Below, in pieces: positions 37,048 through 47,200 of a DNA stretch of 64,000 nt; the first letter of the stretch is position 1; each line of letters begins with the position of its first letter. The translations under genes and the position numbers were made by a program. The notes beneath the pieces were generated by a model that was not told where the DNA came from, did not search any database, and saw nothing but the letters and a program-made list of their open reading frames with translations. This DNA is from Solanum dulcamara (taxonomy: Eukaryota > Streptophyta > Magnoliopsida > Solanales > Solanaceae): positions 8,054,001-8,118,000 of the forward strand of contig NC_077243.1 of NCBI RefSeq assembly GCF_947179165.1, given 5' to 3'.

Positions 37048-37569
37048 ATTTTAACATTATATAAGAGAGTTTATCAGCTGAAGGAAGACTACTATACATA
37101 ATAAAGGTGTGCTCTGCATTGAACCTCTACTTAGTGAAATAATAACATTTACTCCAGAGTCGTAGTGGTCTCAGATTTGAACTACGACTGCTTAAGGGAC
37201 ATAAAGTATTATTGATCATACATAGTAATCAAGGTGTTGTCACGAGCTTTATAAGCTTGCACATTACGGCCTTGTGCTATCCCAGTTTTATGAGTACTTT
37301 TGAGAATAAACTCAATTCTCATAAAAAGCGGTCTATTTCCACACTCACATAGATGAAATCTGTCGAGAGTGCTCCTGTAAGTTTAACATTCCACCCATAC
37401 GGGCTACAGATTTTCACTAAGAGTTTTATAAACTCAACCTCCATAATTCACTACAGGAAATAATGCACTCACATCATAGAAAGAGAATAAAAAACAGTGC
37501 ATTTTTTCACAACAAGTCATCATATGATTTATTTTTCCCATTAAACCTGGTTATAGGATCTCCAGTCTC

Positions 37570-39480
37570 CTAGTGGGTTTCCTCATATATGACTCGTGAA
37601 TTTATAGGCTTCAATCCCATCCCCCTCGATGTATTCCAGACCTTTTCTCTTGTTAAAACCTTAGTAAGAGAATCTGCAAGATTTTTACAAGATTTGACAT
37701 AATCAACATTAATGGTACCACTTGTCAAATACGATCTTACATTACTGTGTTTCCTCCTTGTAGGTCTGGATTTATCGTTGTAATAACGATTTTGAACTCT
37801 ACCAATTGCTGCAGTGCTATCACAATGAATTAAAATTGGAGGAATTGATTTTTCAAAATAAGGTATTTGAAATAATAAATCTCTTAACCAATTCGTCTTC
37901 TCATTAGCTGAAGCTAAAGCAATTAGTTCAGTCTCCATGGTAGATTTAACAATTATACTTTGCTTTTTTAATTTCCAACAAACAGCACCACCACCCAATG
38001 TAAAAATGTAACCAGTGATAAAACAGAAATCACCTGCTAGAGTGTTTCAATCTACATCAGAAAAACCTTCAAATATAGCAGGATATTTTTTATAGAACAA
38101 ACCACAAGTTTTTGTTCCAATTAAATATCTAATAACTCTTGTTATAGCATGCCAATGTTCATTACCTGGCTTGCTTGTAAACCTGTTAAGTACTCCTACT
38201 GCATATGCAATATCAGGCCTAGTGCAATCAGTTACATATCTCAAACTTCCAATTAAGCTAGCATACCCATTTTGATTTATCACATCATTTTCACTTTGAA
38301 CAGAAAACAAGTGTACACTTGAATCAAAAGGTGTTAAAACATGCTTGCAATCAAGAAAGTTATATTTTTTCAAAATTTTCTCAACATAATGTGACTGGTC
38401 AAGGAAAAAATTCATTCACATGTTCTAGTAATTTTTATTCTAAAAATAAAATTTGCCTCACCAAGTTCTTTCATATCAAAATGGCTTTTAAAAATGTTCT
38501 TAGTATCATCAATAGCATTCATATTCGAGCCAAAGATCAATAAATCATCAATATATAGGCAAATAATAACATGTGTATTATTCCAAGACTTATGATATAT
38601 CCATTTATCACACTCATTTGTTTTAAAATTATTTTCAATCATGCGGGAATCAAACTTTTCATGCCATTGCTTTGGTGCCTGTTTCAAGCCATATAGGAAT
38701 TTAGTAAGTTTACATACTTTGCTTTTTTGACCTGCTTCAACAAACCCCCCAGGTTGTTCCATATAAATTTCTTTATTAAGGTCTCCATTTAAAAAATCAG
38801 TTTTTACATCAATTTGATGAATATGCAAATAAAAAATTGCAGTCATATCAATTAAAAGTCTAATGGATGTAATTTTAGTAACAGGAGAAAAAGTACCAAA
38901 AAACTCTAGGCCTTCTAGTTGCTTAAATTCTTTAGCAACTAGTCTAGCCTTATATTTATCGATAGATCCATCCGGTTTTAACTTTTTTCGTAAGACCCAT
39001 TTGCAACCAATTGTTTTACAACATGGTGGTAAATCAACTAACTTTCAAGTTTTATTAGAAATTAGTGATTTTATTTCATCATTTACAGCCTCTTTCCAAA
39101 AAATAGAATCATGTGAAGATAAAGCTTTTTGTAAAGTGAAAGGGTGATCTCCAACATTAAAAACATAAAAATCAGGACCAAAATCTTTTTCTACTCTAGC
39201 TCTTTTACTTCTTCTTAACTCAAAACCATCAAGTTCTTTATTTTTTAAAATGGAAGAAGAAGAACTAGGTAGTGATAAAATATTTTGTTCAATCCTTTAA
39301 CCCCCACTATTTTTAGAATCAAAAGGAAATTTATTTTCATGAAAAATAACATCACCTGATTCTATTACAATATTGTCTTCACGATTAAAAATTTTATAGA
39401 ATATACTATTTGAAGCATAACCAAGAAAAACACAAGTAGTAACTTTCTTACCCAATCCTTTGCCAATGTTCATCTATAGG
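37570..39480 (-). pseudogene. Decayed copia pol fragment (integrase end, RT, RNase H)
   Basis: On the minus strand 39480-39300 reads as the end of the integrase and linker region (KKVTTCVFLGYAS). Reverse transcriptase follows, with QIDVKTDFLNGDL and YIDDLLIFGS (38412-38846) and continuing in another frame (38047-38415, TRPDIAYAVG). RNase H (37570-37998) has TMETELIALASANE and ends near 37570. At least one frameshift near 38412 and an in-frame TGA just after 38047 interrupt it, with more breaks upstream of 38850. It cannot encode a working protein. It is clearly diverged from the pol of copia element 1. Confidence 0.9.
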
Positions 39481-39490
39481 CTGTACTATA

Positions 39491-39805
39491 AAACTCTTTT
39501 TTTTTAACTAACTTAATGCACTTGATCTTTTTCTTATTTTTTTTTTCAAAAACAAAGAAGACCTCTCTATTTATAGGAGAGAAAATCATTTAAAGATGAA
39601 AAAATAATGGAATGTCATCATTATCATTTAGTGCACCACTTATAAGTGATAATTATGTTTAAAATACATAATGGAATGAATAATCTTACACTTACTAAAG
39701 ATGATAATGAAAGACATTTTTATGCACTGGAGAGAGAATTATAACATATGTCACTTATGCAAATTAATATCACTCAATATTGATATTAAAATGCTAAAAC
39801 TAACA
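39491..39805 (-). repeat. Truncated 5' LTR of copia element 2
   Basis: Aligns to 36716-37036 with one small deletion (a missing 'attatgatttagtgcacc'-type repeat). It ends CTAACA on the outer side. It keeps the U3, the TATA region and a little beyond, then breaks off against pol. Confidence 0.88.
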
Positions 39806-40154
39806 CTTTGAGAATGAAGAAAAACTATACAGCAGGAGACACGCTATGGTTTGACAATCTCCATATCATAGAACACTTCAAAAATCTGCATATTGATAGG
39901 TAATACAAAGTGCCGATAAGAACTCCCAAACCAGAAAAAGATATAATTTGAGGATACCACATTGAAATCAAATATCATAATAGAAATCAAATGAAAGAGA
40001 GGCATTAACAGTAAGCTAGATTCAGTTGAATGTATAATTTCAATATCCGAGCATTCAAAAATAGAGTGAAGTAGTAAGATGCCAGCAGACACACAAGAGA
40101 AAAACAAAAACAAAAACCTTACATAGCATTGTTTTAGAATTACAACTACTTAAG
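39806..40154. other. 3' flank of the PHD/RING-like gene
   Basis: Between the copia remnant and the stop codon at 40155; likely 3' untranslated sequence. No gene seen. Confidence 0.4.
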
Positions 40155-40775
40155 CTAATCATCAAGGGTATCACAGTCATCGGAGCCTCCTTTCACTAAA
40201 TGTATCCTGTTTCTCCCTGTATCGTTACCCGAAGTATCAGAAACAAACTGATGATCTTGGTTGTCGAGCAGATTCTGAAGCCTATCCAAACCTTGTGCAG
40301 CTTCAGCCTTAGCTGACAGAGCTTCCTTAACCCTAATATCAGCATTAATCCTCGCCATAACGGCAGCATTGTGGATTGATTCAGAAGCAATTGTAGCAGC
40401 AGCAACCAACTGTTTCGCCAAATGGGTGTTGATTTCAATAGCGTTATTAGCGGGAGTAACATAGAAGAAAGTAAAATTAGGGTTAGAACAAAGAGGGCAT
40501 AAGTAACCGGGAGGAGCATCAGGGACACAAGAGAGGTGTGAGATAGAGGGGCATTTTAGGCATAAGAGACGTAGGCTAGGGGGAGGAGGGTTGTGCAGGA
40601 AGACATCGAAGCAGATGGGACAGAAGGAACCGGGATGGGAGTCAAGTACGCAGGCGGTGCAAAGATGACGGTGGAGACCTCTGTAAGGAAGAGGGTGGAG
40701 GATAAAGGGGCGAGTGGCGGAGCAAACCGCGCATCGTTGGCCGGAAACAATTTGCTGAAGCATCAGAACCAACAA
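40155..40775 (-). CDS. PHD/RING-type zinc-finger protein, single exon
   Basis: A 206-aa protein in one exon. Residues 15-100 are rich in Cys pairs with His between them: CAVC at 15-18, HRHLCTAC, CPIC at 52-55, CLKC, SHLSC and CPLC. This pattern is of the RING/FYVE/PHD zinc-finger superfamily. It is followed by an Ala-rich, probably helical segment (LAKQLVAAATIASESIHNAA...) and an acidic C-terminus. Such proteins bind histone tails or act in ubiquitination; which applies here cannot be told. A second in-frame ATG at codon 5 (MLQQIVSGQRC) is as likely a start as the first. GC content rises over the coding part, as in an expressed gene. An (AT)n stretch at about 40813-40838 lies just upstream. 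Confidence 0.8.
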   Translation of the reverse strand: MLVLMLQQIVSGQRCAVCSATRPFILHPLPYRGLHRHLCTACVLDSHPGSFCPICFDVFLHNPPPPSLRLLCLKCPSISHLSCVPDAPPGYLCPLCSNPNFTFFYVTPANNAIEINTHLAKQLVAAATIASESIHNAAVMARINADIRVKEALSAKAEAAQGLDRLQNLLDNQDHQFVSDTSGNDTGRNRIHLVKGGSDDCDTLDD

Positions 40776-41001
40776 TTTGGTCTATCTCTATGCCCTATCT
40801 GTCGTAATCTCACATTTATTTATATATATATATATATAGGAAAATTGTTGAGATTCAAAGTATCCCATCTCCTCTTATGTTCATTGCATGCATTCATGAT
40901 TGATTGAAATAGATATATTTCCTTTTTTACATGGAAATTGTGAAATATCACATGAACAATGATTTGTGAAAAGAAAAAGTAAATTAAAAATGAAAAATTT
41001 A

Positions 41002-41136
41002 TCCCAATATGAAAAAATTAAACTTTCTAGGTGGGATTTTTGAGGATACATACTCGTAGCTAGCAATTGACAGGAAGAACCCATCGTGTACCTACAAGAT
41101 TTAAAAAACTCAAGACAGTTTAAAATTGATACTCCA
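41002..41136 (-). pseudogene. Decayed duplicate of SIS3 exon 2 and its flanking introns
   Basis: Matches 33779-33896 over about 120 bp: cccaatatgaaaaa, ggatacatact-gtagctagca, attgacaggaagaacccatc and acctacaag occur in both, in the same order. The copy has a 1-base insertion inside the former exon 2 and a 2-base insertion near its acceptor side, so it could not splice in frame. It lies about 7 kb from the source, upstream of the PHD/RING-like gene. Homology stops short of SIS3 exon 1. Confidence 0.85.
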
Positions 41137-43041
41137 TTACAGAGGATGAAATTTAAATTGGAAAAAAGAAGCAGCATGATTTGCGATGGTAAATTATGAT
41201 TTGAAATTGTTTTAAATGTAAAACTTTGACTCATAATTAATTTTTGGTTCTTAATGGTTCGATTTTCAATTTAACCAATAAGAAAATATTTGTAAAATAA
41301 ATATATGATTTCTCTAATAATTGAACAGCAAATCACGAAATAGTTTCAAAGGTAAACTATAAAGAGTAGAAAGTTTTTTTTAAAGGAAATCTGAATATTA
41401 ATGAAAGGGAAAATAGTTTCTTAAGGAAAATAATCAAATGTTCATCAGATTTAACCTTAATTAGGGTGTCTAATTCGGCTCAATTACACTATTTACTGGC
41501 GATTTTGGATTTTTTGAGTAATTGGGTAAGGAAAAGAGGAGAAATAAAAAAAGAGTAGAGATTAGAGAAGAAGAGAAACCAGGAAATGGAGCAATCAAAT
41601 TACTCATTTAGCATAATATTTCCATTTAGTGTAATAAAAGCATAGTAAATACTCACGATTCACAACCCTAGCCATCGCCTAATTCTTGTCGCCGTCGTTG
41701 TCCCACATAAATAAGTTTACTGGTTTACTAAAGGGAAATTAAGAGGAATAGGGTTCATATTTTAGGTTTTGACGTTGAAGTATGAATTTAAGGTTAAAGG
41801 ACAAATGTAGTAATCAGTAAAATACAACTATTAATATTTTATATTTACGTAGGGGTAAAATATTAAATTACTACCGTCTTAATGGTTATTGGTTTATCTA
41901 GTAACCTAATATTAAAAAATCAAAATAGAATCAATAACCTGATAATATTTTTTATAGAACCATTAAAAGTCAATTAACCCAATAACAATAAATCAATTAC
42001 TTTTTTTTATTCAATTTATTAGTTGATTCGATTTTTGCACACCCACATAACAATTGGAGATATTTTTTTTTTTATAATTTTCACAACTTGTGGAATTTGT
42101 ATGATAAAAAAATACAACTTAAAAAATTCAAATCATATGTCCAAACAAACTTTCAAATCATGATTTTATATCGCATGTTCAAATGGGACCAAGAATATTG
42201 TACGTGTGAGATAAGTAAAAAATTAAATTCCAAAGACGGAAATAGAAAATTTGATTAGAACTGATGAGCGCTCGTAACATGTTAAAACATGTTTTACATA
42301 GTCCATTTTCCATGTTCTGCATTAAAGCTTGTTTTATATTTACTAAGGGAGGAAAAACAAAAATTCCCGAGAGTTCTTAAAGCATCAGTTTTATTTTTAT
42401 CAATAAACTGAGGTTCGATGCATTTTAAGGGATTTTTGTGTCTAGTGAATATTTAAACGCACTGTTGGGAAATTCAAAGAGTTTAAGTTATATACACAAT
42501 CAGCGTAAAAAGAAATTGATACGATCGGATCATCTTGTGTCTAAAATTCAAAAAACATCTCAAGCACATTTGGCAACAATAAGACATTCAAATTGACATG
42601 GTCCTGGATACACTATGGTCACTTGTTCCAACAGAAAATATTATGATCCCATGAAGCTTTTAAGCTTGGTGAAGAAAAACTATACAGCAGCCTCAGCCCA
42701 TCTTCACCAACAATGATAAGAAATGATCCTGCTGAAGGTCAAATATTAAGCTTTTCTGATTGAAATGATGATGATGATTTATATACAAGTAAATCAACGA
42801 CTCACATTTACATGTTTCAGTGGAAAATTCTACTATAGCAATTAGCAGCAACTCTACAAAGAACTTTTCAATTAAAGCTTCAGCTAGAGTTCAGAGAATG
42901 AAAACATCAGAAGACGAACATCGATACTTTGTTCATCAATGATATATAAAAATGATGTCGAATCCAAAAGTATATAGCTGATAAAGTTCACGTATATCAC
43001 CTGCATTCTTGTTGGTGAAATCCAAGCTTAGGAGTATAATG
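41137..43041. other. Intergenic DNA
   Basis: AT-rich. The end next to 43041 is probably the 3' untranslated region of the phosphatase-fold gene. No other gene was seen. Confidence 0.4.
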
Positions 43042-45023
43042 TCATGTACAGCTAGGGGGGTTTAAGCATTTATAAACTGTGGATGCCGGTTGCTTATAGG
43101 TAGGTATGCTGCTAGCGTCAACAAATCTAACTTCACCTGGTCCAAAAGAAAGATCCCTGTGCCTGCAAAATAGATAAGACCGACATTGGTCAACAAATAA
43201 TTGTAAGAAACAAAACCATTTAAATGTCGGAATGACCTAAACTGCAAGCAAGAGTATAGCTGTCAGAGTCACTTGCCTTCGAAGATCAAGCCCTGTTAAA
43301 CCAGCTTGCAGAACTGTTAAGTTGTCAGAATCTGGTGAGACTATGATGACTGTGTCTTCAGAGTATTGAGTTTCAAGAATCGACATAAGTTGTGTTACAC
43401 GAACAAAGACATCCGAAACACTCTCATTAGGTGTCCCATCATCAATAGGGGGTGGCTTTATATTCGGAGAAACACCATCTGATTCATACACCTGCAGCAG
43501 TATATCACGAACTTATATGAACAGGGCACATTTTTTGGATGATGTGGTTCTTGATTGCTTTTTCATTCTCGCTCTCTCTTGTTCCTTTTACTTTTCATGT
43601 TCAAATTCTTGAATCATTTTAGTATATAAGAGTACAGTTAGTTTAGAGGCAAAGTTGTGCCGACAGAGTAAAATTCAAGTCCTTTGAGGAAAGAATTACT
43701 CATGGTTGATCCTTTGGAAGGAAAATACTACAGTATGGATCCCCAAATATTCAAAAATTTCTTCTTGCCTCCCTCATATGATTATCAGTAGGATTAAAAG
43801 TTTATTTCAGGTGCAAATTATTATCCTTTCCCACCACCGGCACTTATAAAAGGGCAATCCGGTGCACTAAAACTTCACTATGCGCAGGATCCGGAGAAAA
43901 GTCCGACCATAAAGGCTCATAACTATATACAATTCATGCACATATATTTGGTAATACTTATTCAACAAATTAAGCATCTTACTTCAGATAAAGTATCCAA
44001 ACTTTTCCCCTCATATGCTCCCAGTCCACGAGCATCCAAAAAACTATATTCAGGGACTATATGGCTGCAATGAGACCAAATCAAGTATCAACTACTGAAG
44101 TAGTTACAACAAGCGAAGAGTTTACGCAGAGCTTATCCACAATGTTTATCAATAAAATATTTTTGTTACTTCATTTTTTTTTCCAGTGAAGAGTTTACGC
44201 AGAGCTTAACCCCTATCTCTCAAAAGAGATAGACAATTTCTAATAAACGGCTCAAGAAAAAACAATTTAAAACAGTTCAGAAAGAGAATAAATGGAACTG
44301 AAACTGAAACATAACAACGCATTCTGAATAGTAACTGCAACAAAATAATATGAAATTTTTAAGATCATGTCCTAGGAAAAGAGACCAAGTTAGTGTCCCA
44401 ATTGAAGCAATTTCTACTGTTACTCCTTGTAGGGAGAGTTGAATACCTTCGATTAACACCATTAACAGCAGCGATTACCTCAGCAGCCTGATAAGCTCTC
44501 TGAGTGATTGAAGGCCAAATCCAACAATTCCCTTCACAAGCCCTCATTTCCTTCAAATCAAACGCCGCCCTAACTGTCTGTTTCTTCCCTTTCTCAGACA
44601 GCCCATTATCTACCGAGGTTTTGGCTACTGGGTTAGTATTAATCACCCCCAGACTCTCATATTCCGATTCCCCTGCTCTCACCAAAAAGTACCTGCTCAA
44701 CAATTGCTCATCACAAAAATCACAACATTCGAGCAGATTCAGAAGAAAAAAAGGAAAGCATTCAAGAATTACCGGTTAGTGAGGCGAAAAGGGGGCATTT
44801 GAAAAAGCCCACGAGCATGGGACACTGGTAAGGGAAAGGGGCTAAATGGGTCATTGAGGTTTGGAGAAGCCAAAAATGGAGTTAATAGGATGGAAATTGA
44901 GGTGATTAGGTGACGGCGGGTAGTGGGTTTGAAGTGGAATTGGGAATGAGAGGGGATTAGTGGTGGCTCAGAGGAATTCCATGGCGGAAGACTAGTGTTG
45001 AAGGCAAAAAAAGCTTTTGACAT
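43042..45023 (-). CDS. Histidine-phosphatase-fold protein lacking both catalytic histidines (PGAM-like)
   Basis: Related to phosphoglycerate mutases and histidine acid phosphatases. Five exons give 304 aa: 44773-45023, 44447-44692, 43983-44064, 43277-43491 and 43042-43162. Residues 1 to about 60 are rich in Ser, Thr and Arg with a hydrophobic stretch (HLITSISILLTPFLA), like a plastid transit peptide with a possible lumen or membrane signal. The family's first motif RHG reads RAG (YFLVRAGESEYES, Ala90), and the second (V-S/T-H-G) reads VSPDSDN, with Pro246 at the His position. The usual Arg of the middle motif is kept (SITQRAYQAAE). The fold is recognisable but normal phosphohistidine chemistry should not work. 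Intron 4 (43276-43163) starts GCAAGT; only this GC donor keeps the frame (LDLRR joined to HRDLS). Confidence 0.9.
43849..43915 (-). mobile_element. SINE fragment in intron 3 of the PGAM-like gene
   Basis: On the minus strand: tatggtcggac, tctccggatcctgcgcatag, gttttagtgcaccggattgcc. This matches the plus-strand SINE at 53680-53802. The 5' part is missing. Confidence 0.75.
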
Positions 45024-46899
45024 TGTTGTTTATTTGCTGGAAATTTAACTGATTTCTGATTTCATAACAGAAACTGGGAAAGAAAGAGCTACAGCAAATG
45101 TATAAATGAGAGTGACGAGAAAGATCAAATTTTTACGATGCTAACACCCACACAACAAAAATATCTCTACTACAGTCTTGAAATCCCTCCATCTGCTTCT
45201 CTGTTTTTCTTTTTTATTATTTTTTATATGGCTCCATTTTTCCATATTACTAAATTTTAAACTACGCTTTTTCGATTTGCTCTAAAAGGTGATAAATTTC
45301 AAGAGAAATAAAAAGAAAACTATTTACTAAATAATTGTCCCTAAAAGGGACGTACAACCGGGGAAAATTCATGAGAAAAAAGGTGATCTTTTGAAGCATC
45401 TGGGCTTTTTGCTAACTAGGCTAATATCTATAATGGGCCAGAATGTTAAAAGACTTTCAGAAGTCCATTATTTTAGGCCCAAAAGAATCTTCCATATTTT
45501 TCCCTTTTCAAATGTTGTCAAACATGTCATGACTAATCCTTGTCGAAAGAAAAAAAAAAATACTTTAAACAGAACAAAAAAACAATTGCAAGCAGTAAGA
45601 TATTATGTCAGTGAATGTCTCTATGGTTGTGTGTATATTTTATGTGCAATAATGTAAATAAAATGAGCAAGTTGTCATTTACTGACAAGCTTTGCGTATA
45701 ATCAAGACGATTAACCAATTATTAAATTAGTGAAGTATTCAGAAGTCGTCACGCGTGGATCCATGAATTAACAAACACCATTCAGCTATCAACTTCATCG
45801 AGATAATATCTCAGATAATCACTTTTATTTTATAACTGATTCATTCAACTAAAGATAATTTAGTAAGAAAGTTGCTCAACTTTATTTTATAATTCAAAGT
45901 CTATTTATGATTACCAACAGATTTTTCTTACCAAAGAATATTTATATAAATATTATGTCTAGTTACACAGGATTACCTACTTATGATTTCTTAATTTTGG
46001 CATGAGTGAGATCACTAGGTTAAGGTGAAAGTCCAGTATTTGGAGTTCACATAATTCTATCTTTTTCAACAAATTCTTGGTATGTTGAAGATATAAAACA
46101 TATGTATTATAAAAATACCATAATTATGAAAATATTTAAAACAAATTATGTGTGTATGTAAATTGGTTACAATAAAAATTTCTTTAAAATGGTTATCTTA
46201 TTATTTCTTAAGAATTTAGTTTAAAATAAAATTTTAATTTCAACAAAATTTAATTAAAAATTATTTAGATTGATTGATTGAATTTCTAGGTGAAATATCA
46301 AAAGTTGAGTGACTTTTAGTTTATAAAACAAAGTTGATGTCTTTCTTAGTGTATTAACCTCATTTGAGTGACCATTGAGATATTATCTCCAGTTTCATGA
46401 TAATTGTGACAATCATGGATGGATTTAAGGTTCTGGACATAGATTTTCGAGACCTAATAATTTTTATTTAAATTTAATATTTATATTAAAAAATCTATTA
46501 AATATATAAAGATATATGGCCGATTAACAAAGTTATCTGTTGATTCAATTACTGAAAGTTCGAATCCCCGAGATACTTATAAAAACATTTCAATTTTTTT
46601 TTTAGATCAATAAGAACTCATAAATTCTAAAAATCTAAATTTGTATTGAAATGATAAGGGAGATTGAATGTAGAACACCATGTTCAATTTTGTGACACAA
46701 TGTTATTTTATACTCCTATATTTTAAACACAAACTCGGTAGAATATTTAGGAAAAAACAAAATTAAATACTTCTTCTTTTCCTTTGACTTGACGACAAAA
46801 TAATTAGTCGATGATTGCTCTTAAAGAACGATCCCTGATTAAAGAAGTCATACTACTGGCGCCCACTGTTCTTATATAGGGAAATTAAACCAAAGAAAA
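45024..46899. other. Intergenic DNA, promoter side of the PGAM-like gene
   Basis: 45024-45230 is the likely 5' untranslated region and promoter of the PGAM-like gene. The rest is AT-rich. At 46430-46610 a stretch with cgaatccccgagatact could be the tRNA-like part of an old SINE. Similar wording occurs at 60460-60600. No gene supported. Confidence 0.4.
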
Positions 46900-47200
46900 A
46901 AAATACTAAGGATAGTGCTCAACCATATAGTGAATAAATATATATATAGGGATATATCAAAAGGCACAAATATAACGTGGTTCGATCAATCTGTATACGT
47001 TCATAAAAGGAGATGAACAATTCACTATATAAAAGAGAGTACATAATACTGAAAGAAATAACTTCACACGATTCACTTACAATAAAAAAAGGATCACAGA
47101 AGTGTCAACGTAACACTTGTGTCTCGCAAATTTCCCCCCAAAACAAAACTCTCTAAGTCTCTAGGAGTAAGTTGTGAATGTTATCATATTAGAAGAAATA
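46900..47200. repeat. Possible LTR fragment
   Basis: Contains acgtggttcgatcaatctg and aaaggagatgaacaattcac, closely matching text at about 35857-35905. Probably debris of the same LTR family. Boundaries unknown. Confidence 0.35.

Larger units (their letters stand above)
36437..39805 (-). mobile_element. Internally deleted Ty1/copia remnant (copia element 2)
   Basis: About 3.4 kb on the minus strand. It consists of a 600-bp 3' LTR (36437-37036), a polypurine tract, a decayed pol 3' half, and only the first 315 bp of the 5' LTR (39491-39805), joined directly to pol at about 39490. The rest of the 5' LTR, primer-binding site, gag, protease and most of integrase are missing. The outer flanks (ccacg and ctttg) do not match, so there is no target duplication. 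The LTR is the same family as the solo LTR at 59544-60239. Confidence 0.88.

Noticed and set aside
40593..40907. Plus-strand frame of 104 codons
   Set aside because: Antisense to the PHD/RING-like exon; loses the Cys/His pattern.
46540..46580. Possible tRNA gene (gttcgaatcccc)
   Set aside because: Only a B-box-like stretch is present; no acceptor stem or anticodon arm can be drawn, so it is more likely a SINE remnant.
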